DNA of 38,817 bases from Petrotoga sp. 9PW.55.5.1. GTDB lineage: Bacteria; Thermotogota; Thermotogae; Petrotogales; Petrotogaceae. Positions 16,279 to 25,088 of this stretch are shown here, one piece after another. The position numbers and the translations under genes are program-made. A model generated the notes under the pieces. The model worked only from the letters and a program-made list of their open reading frames with translations. It searched no databases and was not told the origin of the DNA. Each line of letters opens with the position of its first letter. Position 1 is the stretch's first letter. The stretch covers positions 10,556 to 49,372 of the forward strand of contig NZ_AUPM01000002.1 of NCBI RefSeq assembly GCF_003265365.1. Reading direction: 5' to 3'.

Positions 16279-17115
16279 ATGCCAGATTGGTTGGTAACTA
16301 CGATTAACTTTTTAATAAGAATCGGAATTAGTGTTGCTATAATATTCGTTGCGAGATATCTAGCAAAATTACTTTACAAAATTATCATAAGCACTGCTGA
16401 AAAGAGCGGAAAAGTAACCGTCCAATATAGAAAGTCTTTGATGACCATTCTAAACATCTCTATGTACACTTTGGGTGGATTTATAATCATATCAGTAATA
16501 TTTACTAATCTGAGCGCCTTTTTGGCAGGTTTAGGTATCAGCGGTATAATAGTAGCTTTCGCCGTTCAAGAACCACTAGGAAATTTGATATGTGGTTTTT
16601 TAATTATGTTAAACCATTTGGTGGTAGATGGTGAAGCTGTAGAAATAAATGGGATATCAGGTTCAGTCGAAGAAATAAATGTGAACCACGTTGTTATGAA
16701 AACATGGGATGGACGAAGAGTTCACCTCCCTAGTAGAGAAGTTTGGTCTAGCAAAATAATTCACTATTGGCCTACTAACATTAGAAGAAATGAGGTAAAA
16801 GTGGGTGTATCCTATTCGTCAGATTTAAACAAAGTCATTAAGGTAATAGACGAAGCCGTTAGAGAAACAGAAATTGTTCATATAGATGATGATCACCAAC
16901 CTATGATACTATTTGATGGGTATGGAGATTCTTCAATAAATTTTATAGTTAGATTTTGGGCAGAAACACCTAACTTTCTTATTTCACCAACTCATGTAGC
17001 AAAATCAATTAAGAAAAAATTTGATGAAAACGGCGTAGAAATACCGTTTAACCAAGTAGATCTTCACGTTAAAGATGTTAACACTGAAATAAACAAAAAT
17101 AAAAACAACGTATGA
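16279..17115 (+). CDS. mscS: Small-conductance mechanosensitive channel, MscS family
   Basis: Three membrane spans lie at about residues 8-30, 55-78 and 80-105. The pore-lining third span has the glycine/alanine pattern LAGLGISGIIVAFAVQEPLGN, equivalent to MscS TM3. The beta domain follows with EAVEINGISGSVEEINV and the 'R-VHLPSREVW' loop, then the C-terminal alpha/beta domain to residue ~275. The channel should open on hypo-osmotic shock. ATG at 16279 is chosen because TAGGGGGTG lies just upstream; the GTG at 16270 overlaps that site. It starts 12 bp after the rsmE stop and is followed by a clear terminator. Confidence 0.92.
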   Translation: MPDWLVTTINFLIRIGISVAIIFVARYLAKLLYKIIISTAEKSGKVTVQYRKSLMTILNISMYTLGGFIIISVIFTNLSAFLAGLGISGIIVAFAVQEPLGNLICGFLIMLNHLVVDGEAVEINGISGSVEEINVNHVVMKTWDGRRVHLPSREVWSSKIIHYWPTNIRRNEVKVGVSYSSDLNKVIKVIDEAVRETEIVHIDDDHQPMILFDGYGDSSINFIVRFWAETPNFLISPTHVAKSIKKKFDENGVEIPFNQVDLHVKDVNTEINKNKNNV

Positions 17116-17135
17116 GTTTTATTTCTAATCAAACT

Positions 17136-17160
17136 AAAAGGCGGTGAAAACCGCCTTTTT
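17136..17160 (+). terminator. Intrinsic terminator after the MscS gene
   Basis: AAAAGGCGGT (17136-17145) pairs perfectly with ACCGCCTTTT (17150-17159) around a GAAA tetraloop, followed by T residues. It ends the yicC-to-mscS transcription unit and separates it from the flagellar cluster. It is also strong in the reverse direction because of the A run. Confidence 0.93.
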
Positions 17161-17175
17161 ATATATTATATGAAG

Positions 17176-17181
17176 TATAAT
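17176..17181 (+). promoter_or_regulatory. Possible -10 box upstream of the flagellar cluster
   Basis: TATAAT occurs about 55 bp before the motE-like start, directly after the terminator. No good -35 hexamer is visible at 16-18 bp, because that position lies in the T-rich terminator tail. No sigma-28-type flagellar promoter was found. The call is tentative. Confidence 0.35.
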
Positions 17182-17236
17182 TTAGGAATATTTGTTTTCA
17201 TAACAGAACAATAATAATGTAAGGAGGAAACACCGT

Positions 17237-17908
17237 ATGAGAAAAAAAGATGAAAAAAAACCACACAAAAACAAGCGCAAAAAATTTGTTCAACTTATTC
17301 TAATAGCGTTAGTTGTAATTATTTTACTACTAGGTTTTGGCTATATATACTTTGAGTACAACAGGATTTCTTATTATAATTTAAACTTTCAAGAAAGTTG
17401 GAGAGGATATTTGGCATATTTAATTGATTTCGTGCCTGGATTGAGAAATCTATCAAAATATGAGTATTTAGAAGTTACTGACCCTCTTTTTTTGGAAAAA
17501 GAAGTATTAGAAATAAGGTTTAAATCTATTACGGATGAAAGGCAAGAACTTGAAAAACAAAAAGAAGATTTGGAAAAGCTCTTAGCTCAAATATCTGTAG
17601 AAAGTGAGCAACTTATGAAACAAAAGGCCGAATTAGAAAAACTAAATCAAGAATACCAACAAAAGATAGCTGAATACAACGACTATCAAAATAGAATAAA
17701 CACACTATCTAATTGGCTTGCTAGATCTACCCCACAACAAATAGCTAATGCTTTAAGTAGAGAAGAAGTAAGTATAGAATTATTAGTAGATACTTTGGCA
17801 ACTCTTGAAGCTAAATCTGCAGCAGAGATTTTACAAGCACTCGCGATAGTTAACCCCCAAAAAGCCGCTGAAGTTATAGCAAAAATGGGAGAAAAAAGGA
17901 GCGAATAA
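17237..17908 (+). CDS. motE: MotE-like flagellar protein (membrane-anchored, coiled coil, MgtE-N-like domain)
   Basis: The protein has a highly basic N-terminus, one membrane span (about residues 18-38), a long coiled coil (about 85-150) and a C-terminal domain (about 158-218). That domain, with TPQQIANALSREEVSIELLV-TLEAKSAAEILQALAI-NPQKAAEVIAKMG, matches the helical-repeat pattern of MgtE N-terminal/MotE domains. MotE-type proteins act as periplasmic chaperones for stator assembly in some bacteria. Here the domain order and flagellar location support that class. It starts with ATG after GGAGGAAAC and ends two bases before fliK. It could equally be an uncharacterised stator or rod accessory protein. 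Confidence 0.72.
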   Translation: MRKKDEKKPHKNKRKKFVQLILIALVVIILLLGFGYIYFEYNRISYYNLNFQESWRGYLAYLIDFVPGLRNLSKYEYLEVTDPLFLEKEVLEIRFKSITDERQELEKQKEDLEKLLAQISVESEQLMKQKAELEKLNQEYQQKIAEYNDYQNRINTLSNWLARSTPQQIANALSREEVSIELLVDTLATLEAKSAAEILQALAIVNPQKAAEVIAKMGEKRSE

Positions 17909-17910
17909 AG

Positions 17911-19731
17911 TTGAACATAGTTCAAGGAAATTTTGAGAAATTTTTGCCTGTAAAGTTAAATAATAATTACTCATCAACAACATCGTTAAACAATGATTTT
18001 GACAGCTTTGCAGAAAAACTTCGATCTTTTTCACGCATTTCCGATAATTCAAATGGTAAAAAGATTTCTAATTCTACTCAAAAAACTGTGCAAAACGTTG
18101 AAACATTCAGTATATCGATAACGTTGGATTCAGATACTTCAAAATTAATTAAAGTCGACTCCAAAAAGCTTTTATCATTAATAAATTCACTTTTAGAAAA
18201 TTCAGAAAAGACGTGGGATACTGATGAGTTAAATCTATTAAAAAGCGCCCAGAAAATACTAAATTCCTCTAAAACTGAAATAACTGACAAAGAAATAGCC
18301 ACTCTGCAAAAAGCATTAGGTTTAATCATAGAAGATGGTGTGAAAAGTAAGGAAGCTCCTTTTTTGCAAGAAACAGAAAGGATACTTTCTGGGGAAAATT
18401 TACCTAAAGAATTAGAAGACGTATTAAAAAATCAACCAACTACTCCTTCAATGAATATAGAAAAGAATACTGAAAAAACTGAGCAAAATAAATTAAACGC
18501 TGTAAAAAAAGCAAACACTATAATTATTCTAGATAAAGAAAATAATAAAAATGTTAAGATAGATACCAAAAAATTATCCGCGCTTTTTAATGATCTTTCT
18601 AAAAATTCAAATAATTTAAATAATAATCAAATAGCTGTTCTAGAAACCGCTAAAGATATTTTAACGTCATCCGAAACCAATTTGTCACAAGAAGAACAAG
18701 AAGTTATAAAAAATGCGTTTGCTATATTATTAAAAGAGTCAAAAGCTTTTGAAAACAATCAGAATCTATCAAACAAATCAAACTCCAAACAAACTTTAAA
18801 TTTAGATTTAAATATTGAAGAAGTTATTCTAGAAAGTTCTATCTTTGAAAATCCATCTGCTTCTAAAAATATTAGCTCAATAAGTAGTATCAACAATCTT
18901 AATTTTAAGGAAAACACTCACAACTTATCGAACAATAAAAATGATAGTGTAAATTTCGTAAAGATTAATAACGAACTTTTTAACCAATTTACCCAAGTAA
19001 AAGACAAAAATATTAAAGATAATAATTTAAGACAAAGTAAAGATAATTCAACTGATTTTACAAACATTAAAAATAATCAAAAAACTTCATATATAGACCC
19101 TTATGAAACAAGAAAAAATAGTTCAAACAAATCAGAATCTGTTGAAGAAAAAATAGGGAATCTCAAAAATATAACAGAAAACAGCCATGATGGTAGCAAC
19201 AAAAATTTCAATATTGACAATTTAAAAGTTTCAACTTCTAATAATGAAGTTACTAACAAAACACCCATTATAAATAAAAATACAATAAATCAAGAAATAC
19301 CGAAAACAAACCTAAACGATTTAAATACACAAATAAAAGATGTAGTAGTTTCAAAAAACACACAAACATTTTTTAATGAAAGTTTTTCTGTAAAGATTTC
19401 TCCTCCTGATTTAGGGAAAGTCGATGTCCAAATTGTTAAAAATGGACAAGCGGTTACTATAACAATAAGCGCCGAAAGCGAGAACACAAAAAATATTATT
19501 TCTAAATCATTACAAACATTAGTTGGCAGCCTAAGAGACGAGGGTTATCAACCGGTTAATATAAAAATAAATCTTTCACAAAATGAAAATTACTTAGCTC
19601 ATCAAAACCCTCAAGAGCAATCTCAACAAGAAAAAAATGAATCAGACGCTCAAAAACACCAGAATAATGAAACTCAAGAGGAACCTACCCAAAATTTCGA
19701 GGAATATTTAAGGAGTGATCTAAATGCTTAA
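17911..19731 (+). CDS. fliK: Flagellar hook-length control protein FliK
   Basis: The C-terminal domain (about residues 485-575) has the FliK switch pattern: FSVKISPPDLGKVDVQIV, then AVTITISAESENTKNII and LVGSLRDEGYQPVNIKINLS, the region that triggers the export-specificity switch through FlhB. The preceding ~480 residues are Asn/Lys/Ser-rich, low-complexity ruler sequence. Within it, residues ~66-148 and ~201-281 are similar to each other (see findings). The 606-residue length is long for FliK. The start is TTG with GGAG upstream. The stop overlaps flgD by eight bases, so the two are coupled. The asparagine-rich composition is unlike neighbouring genes but fits the disordered ruler role. Confidence 0.88.
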   Translation: MNIVQGNFEKFLPVKLNNNYSSTTSLNNDFDSFAEKLRSFSRISDNSNGKKISNSTQKTVQNVETFSISITLDSDTSKLIKVDSKKLLSLINSLLENSEKTWDTDELNLLKSAQKILNSSKTEITDKEIATLQKALGLIIEDGVKSKEAPFLQETERILSGENLPKELEDVLKNQPTTPSMNIEKNTEKTEQNKLNAVKKANTIIILDKENNKNVKIDTKKLSALFNDLSKNSNNLNNNQIAVLETAKDILTSSETNLSQEEQEVIKNAFAILLKESKAFENNQNLSNKSNSKQTLNLDLNIEEVILESSIFENPSASKNISSISSINNLNFKENTHNLSNNKNDSVNFVKINNELFNQFTQVKDKNIKDNNLRQSKDNSTDFTNIKNNQKTSYIDPYETRKNSSNKSESVEEKIGNLKNITENSHDGSNKNFNIDNLKVSTSNNEVTNKTPIINKNTINQEIPKTNLNDLNTQIKDVVVSKNTQTFFNESFSVKISPPDLGKVDVQIVKNGQAVTITISAESENTKNIISKSLQTLVGSLRDEGYQPVNIKINLSQNENYLAHQNPQEQSQQEKNESDAQKHQNNETQEEPTQNFEEYLRSDLNA

Positions 19732-20386
19732 TTCAGTATCGATGGACTCCATATACCAAAGTACGTATGAAGCAAAAAAAGATAGAGAAATAAAGAAAGA
19801 GTTAGACAGAGACGCCTTTTTAGAACTACTAGTAACGCAGCTAAAAAATCAAGATCCCACTGAACCACTAAGTAACAAAGATCTTGTTGCTCAGCTTTCT
19901 CAACTATCCACCACAGAACAAATAATGAACATGAGCCAAGCGGTACAAGAGATGGTAAATTCACAAATGTCACTTAGTAAATTACAAGCTGCTAGTTTGA
20001 TAGGGAAAAATGTCGTTATAAATGACAATACTTTAGAGCTTAATAGTGGTGTTGCCGAAGGGATAAATTTTAGTTTAGATAATTCTTCGCAAGTCATTCT
20101 AGAAATATACAATTCAAATGGAAGGCTAGTTTATGCAGAAGATTTGGGAGTGAAAGAAGTAGGCTTACATTCTTATTTATGGACTGGAAGAAACAACGAC
20201 GGCACTATGATGCCAGATGGGGAATATATCTATGGAATATACTCTATCAAAAACGGTCAAATAATTGGAAATCCTGGTCTGAAAAATGGTACTGTAGAAG
20301 CAGTTAAATTTATAAACAACGAACTTTATTTAATAGTTGACGGACAAATGTATCCATACTCTGCTATAAACGAAATAAGTGCTTGA
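19724..20386 (+). CDS. flgD: Flagellar hook-cap assembly protein FlgD
   Basis: FlgD caps the growing hook and is needed for FlgE polymerisation. The conserved N-terminal block is present near residues 29-70: DRDAFLELLVTQLKNQDPTEPL followed by LSQLSTTEQIMNM (shown in pieces). The C-terminal FlgD Ig/tudor-like part has VILEIYNSNGRLVYAEDLG and LWTGRNNDGTMMPDGEYIYGI. The length of 220 residues is typical. ATG at 19724 lies inside the end of fliK, with AAGGAG upstream. The next gene is its client, flgE. Confidence 0.95.
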   Translation: MLNSVSMDSIYQSTYEAKKDREIKKELDRDAFLELLVTQLKNQDPTEPLSNKDLVAQLSQLSTTEQIMNMSQAVQEMVNSQMSLSKLQAASLIGKNVVINDNTLELNSGVAEGINFSLDNSSQVILEIYNSNGRLVYAEDLGVKEVGLHSYLWTGRNNDGTMMPDGEYIYGIYSIKNGQIIGNPGLKNGTVEAVKFINNELYLIVDGQMYPYSAINEISA

Positions 20387-20435
20387 ATGATTTAATAATA
20401 CATAAATAATATAAAAACTACAGGAGGAATATAAA

Positions 20436-22559
20436 ATGCTTAGATCAATGTATTCCGGCATAACGGGGATGAGAAACTTTCAAAATCAACTGGATATAGT
20501 TGCAAATAATATTGCAAATGTAAACACCGTTGGTTTTAAAGGTTCAAGGGCAACATTTCAAACAACGTTATTTCAAACGCTAAATGCGGGAAATGCTCCT
20601 CAAAACCAGCTTGGAGGAACTAACCCAATGCAAATTGGGCTAGGTTCTCAGATGGCTTCCATCGATCAAATCATGACGCAAGGTTCTCCAATGGCTACTG
20701 GTAAAGCAACTGACATGATGATTCAAGGCGAAGGATTCTTTATTTTATCTGATGGGACAGGCCAATATTACACTAGGGCTGGAAATTTCACAAGGGATCA
20801 TAACGGTTATTTTGTAGATCCTGCTTCTGGAATGAAACTTCAAGGTTGGACAGCTAAAATAAACGTGGATGGAGAAAGGGTTATAGACACTAACGATCCT
20901 ATAGGAGATATTCAAATATCAAGCGGACAGATTATGCCTGCCAAACAAACAACATTTGTAAGGTTAGCACATAATTTAAATGCCGGAGCTGGCATACAGG
21001 ATACAACGATCGTTGTGAAAAGTAGTTCTGGTGAAAATATACCCGTTAAATTCTCGTTCAAAAGAGACTTAACTAATTTAAATCAAAATGCCTACATATG
21101 GGAAGCTGAAATTTTAGGATCTGATTATAATTTTTCTGTTTTTGATCCAACTCCGGCTCCCGGTTCTCTTACTTCTTCAAATACAATGAATGGAAGAGTT
21201 GTGTTAGATGATAATGGGAATGTAGTCAATTGGGTAAATTATGATGCAGATGAAGGTCCACTAAGTGATTCAAAAATCTCTATATTCGATACCAAAGGAA
21301 ATATTGTAGGGTCAAATGGGGATCCGGTTAAAATTAGTACTAGTGATCCTAATGATGCAACACTCGCAGGAACGATAAAAGTAGTCGAGGGTACAGAAGA
21401 AATTTATTATGATCCTGAAGATATAAAGATAGATTTTTCTACTCCTAATCAAGTACAAATCACTTTAAAAAAATCAGATGGAACCACCCCTATGACTTTT
21501 ACTAAAACTTTTACTGGCCCAGTGACAGTGGGTGATTTTAATGATACGCTTTCTTTAGGCATTGATAATGGAAGCCAAACCCTGTCAGGTTTAAGATTAA
21601 CAGGTGGAAGTGCTGGTGATACAATAGATACCATCACATATTCGGATTTAAAATCCGTTCGAGAAATTATTCAACCACCTTCTGGAGGTTCTATTAGGTT
21701 AGCAGACCTAAACAACCCAACAAATTTTGCTGAAGCTACTTATATTAATCCAAACGTTACAACGTCTACTGTGGTTTATGATTCATTGGGTAATCCATAC
21801 AACGTTTATTTAAAATTCACAAAAATCAATGCGAATACCTGGTATTGGAAGGCAGAGTTAGAAGATGGGACGCCTTTGTACAAAAATACAGCCGATGGGG
21901 TGCAAAGCGATGAACCAGCTGAAGGTGTTATTGCTTTTGATTCAAACGGGAATATTGCTGCCACTCAATGGAGAATAGATCCCACAACTGGAAGTATAGA
22001 TCAAACAATTGACGATGGCAACAATGGTTCAGCGGGTTTTTGGTTCGATCCCAATAAACTTGGAGCTGCTCTAAATCCAAATGTTGATCCACAATCAGCT
22101 GCAGGGGCTGGAGCTGTGAACGTTACTATTAATTTTCAAGGTCTTTCTCAATTTTATGCTCCTAATTCTGTAGCGGTAACCGAACAAGATGGTAACGCCC
22201 AAGGAACTTTAGATTCTTTTTCAATAAACACAAACGGCCAAATAATAGGAACTTTCACCAATGGTTTAACAGCAGCTTTAGGCCAAGTTGCTTTGGCTTC
22301 GTTTAATAACCCTGAAGGTTTATATGCAGTTGGTAATTCTATGTATTCAATGAGCTCTAATAGTGGGCTACCGCAGATTGGTGTTTCAGGTGTTGGAGGG
22401 AGAGGAACAATAAATCCTGGGGCATTAGAGATGTCAAATGTTGATCTTGCTGAAGAATTTACCAATATGATAATAGCTCAAAGAGGTTTTCAAGCTAATT
22501 CAAGAAGTATAACTACTGCCGATCAGATACTTAATGAGTTGGTTAATATTAAGCGATAG
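20436..22559 (+). CDS. flgE: Flagellar hook protein FlgE
   Basis: This is the structural protein of the hook. The N-terminal rod-type motif (MLRSMYSGITGMRNFQNQLDIVANNIANVNTVGFKGSRA, residues 1-39, key N26-N29 and TVGFKG) and the C-terminal SNVDLAEEFTNMIIAQRGFQANSRSI block form the D0/D1 coiled core. At 707 residues it is much longer than enterobacterial FlgE (about 400). The extra mass is in the middle, where two D2-like segments near residues 190-290 and 440-545 look related. A strong AGGAGG site precedes the ATG. It follows flgD by 50 bp. Confidence 0.96.
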   Translation: MLRSMYSGITGMRNFQNQLDIVANNIANVNTVGFKGSRATFQTTLFQTLNAGNAPQNQLGGTNPMQIGLGSQMASIDQIMTQGSPMATGKATDMMIQGEGFFILSDGTGQYYTRAGNFTRDHNGYFVDPASGMKLQGWTAKINVDGERVIDTNDPIGDIQISSGQIMPAKQTTFVRLAHNLNAGAGIQDTTIVVKSSSGENIPVKFSFKRDLTNLNQNAYIWEAEILGSDYNFSVFDPTPAPGSLTSSNTMNGRVVLDDNGNVVNWVNYDADEGPLSDSKISIFDTKGNIVGSNGDPVKISTSDPNDATLAGTIKVVEGTEEIYYDPEDIKIDFSTPNQVQITLKKSDGTTPMTFTKTFTGPVTVGDFNDTLSLGIDNGSQTLSGLRLTGGSAGDTIDTITYSDLKSVREIIQPPSGGSIRLADLNNPTNFAEATYINPNVTTSTVVYDSLGNPYNVYLKFTKINANTWYWKAELEDGTPLYKNTADGVQSDEPAEGVIAFDSNGNIAATQWRIDPTTGSIDQTIDDGNNGSAGFWFDPNKLGAALNPNVDPQSAAGAGAVNVTINFQGLSQFYAPNSVAVTEQDGNAQGTLDSFSINTNGQIIGTFTNGLTAALGQVALASFNNPEGLYAVGNSMYSMSSNSGLPQIGVSGVGGRGTINPGALEMSNVDLAEEFTNMIIAQRGFQANSRSITTADQILNELVNIKR

Positions 22560-22587
22560 GTTTAATATTTAATAGTGGAGGATAACT

Positions 22588-22779
22588 ATGATTAAATTAA
22601 CTAAACTTAATGATGACGAGTTTTATATCAATCCATACCAAATAGAAAAAATAGAGTGTCACCCTGATACGACAATTACAATGATGAACGGCCATGTGTA
22701 TGTTGTTAAAGAAAAGATTGAAGATTTAATCCAAAAAGTGATAGAATTTAATAGGAAGATCTTTAGTACATCAAATTGA
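22588..22779 (+). CDS. flbD: FlbD-family flagellar protein
   Basis: This is a 63-residue FlbD/YlzI protein with MIKLTKLNDDEFYINPYQIEKIE at the start and TTITMMNGHVYVVKEKIEDLIQKV following, the standard short family pattern. These proteins are conserved between flgE and motA in many Gram-positive and thermophilic flagellar operons; their exact role is uncertain. TGGAGG lies upstream of the ATG. The 51-bp gap to motA contains no clear promoter. Confidence 0.88.
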   Translation: MIKLTKLNDDEFYINPYQIEKIECHPDTTITMMNGHVYVVKEKIEDLIQKVIEFNRKIFSTSN

Positions 22780-22830
22780 TTATATATAATTTTAGGATAT
22801 ATTGAATGAAATTTAAGAGGTGGGATAGTT

Positions 22831-23610
22831 GTGGAAATATCAACTTTAATAGGTTTAGCGTTGGCAATAGTTGCCATAGTGGTTGGGGCAGGAAGTGAGT
22901 TTACCACGCTTATAGACATCCCTTCCTTTTTTATAACTATCTTGGGTTCTCTTGGTGCCACTTTTATCGCCCATCCAAGTTCAAGGTCCTTTAAAATTTT
23001 CAACGTTATATTAGAAGCCATAAAAAATCCCAAAATAAATAATCTCGAAACTTTGAGAACGTTGTACTCTTTTTCAGAAAAGGCGAGAAGGGACGGAATG
23101 ATATCTTTAGAGGAAGATATTCCATCAGTTGAAAGTGATTTTTTAAAAGATGGTCTAAGAGCGGCTGTTGATGGGACAGATCCAGAAGAGATTAAAAAAA
23201 TACTAGAAGTTAAAATGGAAATGTACGAAGAGCAAGAGGAAGATAAAATTTCTGTCTTGGATACATGGGGGGCTATGGCACCAGCTTTTGGTATGATTGG
23301 AACACTTATAGGATTAGTACTACTACTTGATACCTTAAGTGATCCTACAACAATAGGGCCAAGAATGTCGTTGGCATTAATTACTACTTTGTATGGTGCA
23401 TTAATTGCAAATATTATAGCGCTTCCGCCAGCGGAAAAATTAAAAAGACGTATGAGTAAAAATATAAATCAGATGAGGATGATGTTGGAAGGCGTTTTAT
23501 CTATAGTTCAAGGGGAAAACCCTCATTTAATGGAAGAAAAACTAAAGGCTTTTTTGAGTGATGAGGAAAGAAAAGAGTACGAAAAAGAAAAAGGTGAAGC
23601 TGTTCTTTAA
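22831..23610 (+). CDS. motA: Flagellar motor stator protein MotA
   Basis: This is a four-span stator subunit of the ion channel. Spans lie at about residues 4-24, 30-50, 148-170 and 180-200. The large cytoplasmic loop between spans 2 and 3 carries the charged residues that act on FliG, including the EKARRDGMISLEED segment. GAMAPAFGMIGTLIGLV and GPRMSLALITTLYGALIAN match the conserved MotA channel-lining helices. The start is GTG at 22831 with GAGGTGGG upstream. The length of 259 residues is normal. It forms a pair with motB 20 bp downstream. Ion choice (H+ or Na+) is not settled by eye. Confidence 0.95.
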   Translation: MEISTLIGLALAIVAIVVGAGSEFTTLIDIPSFFITILGSLGATFIAHPSSRSFKIFNVILEAIKNPKINNLETLRTLYSFSEKARRDGMISLEEDIPSVESDFLKDGLRAAVDGTDPEEIKKILEVKMEMYEEQEEDKISVLDTWGAMAPAFGMIGTLIGLVLLLDTLSDPTTIGPRMSLALITTLYGALIANIIALPPAEKLKRRMSKNINQMRMMLEGVLSIVQGENPHLMEEKLKAFLSDEERKEYEKEKGEAVL

Positions 23611-23630
23611 TTAAAAAGCGGTGATGACAA

Positions 23631-24503
23631 ATGGCCAGAAAAAAGAAAGAACAAAAAGGTGGAGCCAGTTGGCTGCAAACATTCAGCGATATGACTACTT
23701 TACTTCTAACAATGTTTATTGCTTTATTTTCTATGGCGACAATAGCACCAGGAAAATTTCAACAAGCGGTAATGAGCTTACAAAGTGTTTTTGAAGGGCA
23801 GCCAATGGGCGTATTAGTGGGTGGGAGAAGTATATCCGAAGAACCATTAATAACATCTAATCCAGGAGTTAGACAAGAACTGTTAAAAATAGTAGAGGAT
23901 GAAAAATATAAAGGTAAAATTACTATTGAGGAAATTGATAAAGGGACGATAATATCTATGAGGGATATTTCGTTTTTTAGGTCTGGAAGTGCTGAGTTAA
24001 CAGCTGAAGCTAAACAACTTTTATACCAGATAGGGACAATTATATTAGAATACACTCAAAATCCAATAGAAATTTACGGTTACACTGATGATGTTCCAAT
24101 CTTGCCAACCAGCGTTTATCCATCTAACTGGCATTTAAGCGCTGCTAGAGCTTCCAGCGTAGTTAACTTTTTCACTAGTGAACTCAAAAATAGAAGAATG
24201 GTTGAGAGAATGGCAGAGATTAGTGCAGGACAGTTTGATATTGAGTATTTCTATCGATTAGATAGATTTTTCCCCATTGGGCTTGGAGAAAGTGAAATAA
24301 GAAGGGAAATTAATCTTTTAAGATCAGAAATAGATTCTAGAAAAACTGCAGCATTAACTCAATTTAAAGAAGGAGAAATAACTCCTGCAGAGTTACAACA
24401 AATTGAAAGAGAGCTCGAAAACGAGTACAGCAATAGGTTAGAAAAACTAAGAAATCAGTACAGAAGAATAGATATACTTATTTTAAGGCAACGGGTTCGT
24501 TAG
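23631..24503 (+). CDS. motB: Flagellar motor stator protein MotB with enlarged OmpA-like domain
   Basis: The single N-terminal span holds the stator signature WLQTFSDMTTLLLTMFIALF, in which the Asp is the ion-binding residue. The plug/linker leads to an OmpA-like peptidoglycan-binding domain from about residue 110: FFRSGSAELTAEA, EIYGYTDDVPI and NWHLSAARASSVV. After GLGES (about residue 220) the usual short link to the final NRRV-type strand is replaced by about 56 residues of charged helix before RRIDILIL. This insertion may lengthen or dock the peptidoglycan anchor. ATG at 23631 has a GGTGAT ribosome site. motB is followed by fliL. Confidence 0.93.
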   Translation: MARKKKEQKGGASWLQTFSDMTTLLLTMFIALFSMATIAPGKFQQAVMSLQSVFEGQPMGVLVGGRSISEEPLITSNPGVRQELLKIVEDEKYKGKITIEEIDKGTIISMRDISFFRSGSAELTAEAKQLLYQIGTIILEYTQNPIEIYGYTDDVPILPTSVYPSNWHLSAARASSVVNFFTSELKNRRMVERMAEISAGQFDIEYFYRLDRFFPIGLGESEIRREINLLRSEIDSRKTAALTQFKEGEITPAELQQIERELENEYSNRLEKLRNQYRRIDILILRQRVR

Positions 24504-24526
24504 AAATACTTTTGGAGGCGGAAATT

Positions 24527-25057
24527 GTGCAAAATGAAAATTTAGAAACAGGAGAAGAAAGAGCCAAGAAATCAAGCCCTTCTTTTTTAATGATATTGAT
24601 AATAGTTATTGTAGTGGCTTTATTAATATCTGGAGTTACTTCTTACTTTATAGTTAGACTGTTATCTCCTAATGTTTCACAAACTTCTAGCCAAGCAAGC
24701 TCTGGAGATATGGCCACAACACCTGCTAGAGTTATATTAATCAGTGAGGGTTCAAGGTATCCCATGATGTTAAAAGGTGGATATGATGTAGCGGTTGTTG
24801 ATTCTTTGCAATTGGATGTTGGGAGTAATCAAGCCCGAGATTTAATTACTTCAAATAGATTACAAGTTTTGGAAACAATAAGAATGATATTTATGAATAA
24901 AACTAGGGGTGAACTTTCGACACCTCAAGGTATAGAATTAACAAAGAGACAGATAAGAGATAATATTAATGAAATGTTGGGATTTGTAGGTGAAAGAGAA
25001 TCTTTAGGAGTTATAAAAGTAACTATGATAATAATGACTATAACAACCGCACAATAA
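24527..25057 (+). CDS. fliL: Flagellar basal-body-associated protein FliL
   Basis: This is a short cytoplasmic tail, one membrane span (about residues 20-42) and a ~130-residue extracytoplasmic domain. The C-terminal region shows the FliL pattern: a strand-rich part with LQLDVG, then ETIRMIFMNKTRGELSTPQGIELTKRQIRDNINEML. FliL associates with MotAB stators and tunes their engagement. GTG at 24527 is chosen because GGAGG ends eight to nine bases upstream; the in-frame TTG at 24512 overlaps that site. The sequence between the span and the domain is Ser/Gln-rich. It lies between motB and fliM, the usual order. Confidence 0.88.
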   Translation: MQNENLETGEERAKKSSPSFLMILIIVIVVALLISGVTSYFIVRLLSPNVSQTSSQASSGDMATTPARVILISEGSRYPMMLKGGYDVAVVDSLQLDVGSNQARDLITSNRLQVLETIRMIFMNKTRGELSTPQGIELTKRQIRDNINEMLGFVGERESLGVIKVTMIIMTITTAQ

Positions 25058-25088
25058 CTTGTGATTTAAAAGTGAAAGAGGTGTTTTT

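Noticed and set aside
17911-19731. fliK as a transferred or degraded gene because of its Asn/Lys-rich composition
   Set aside because: FliK rulers are naturally low-complexity; the frame is intact, the C-terminal domain is conserved and the gene overlaps flgD in the usual order.
22659-23033. Long minus-strand open frame across flbD/motA
   Set aside because: It has no ribosome site or family pattern and runs opposite to two clearly recognised genes.
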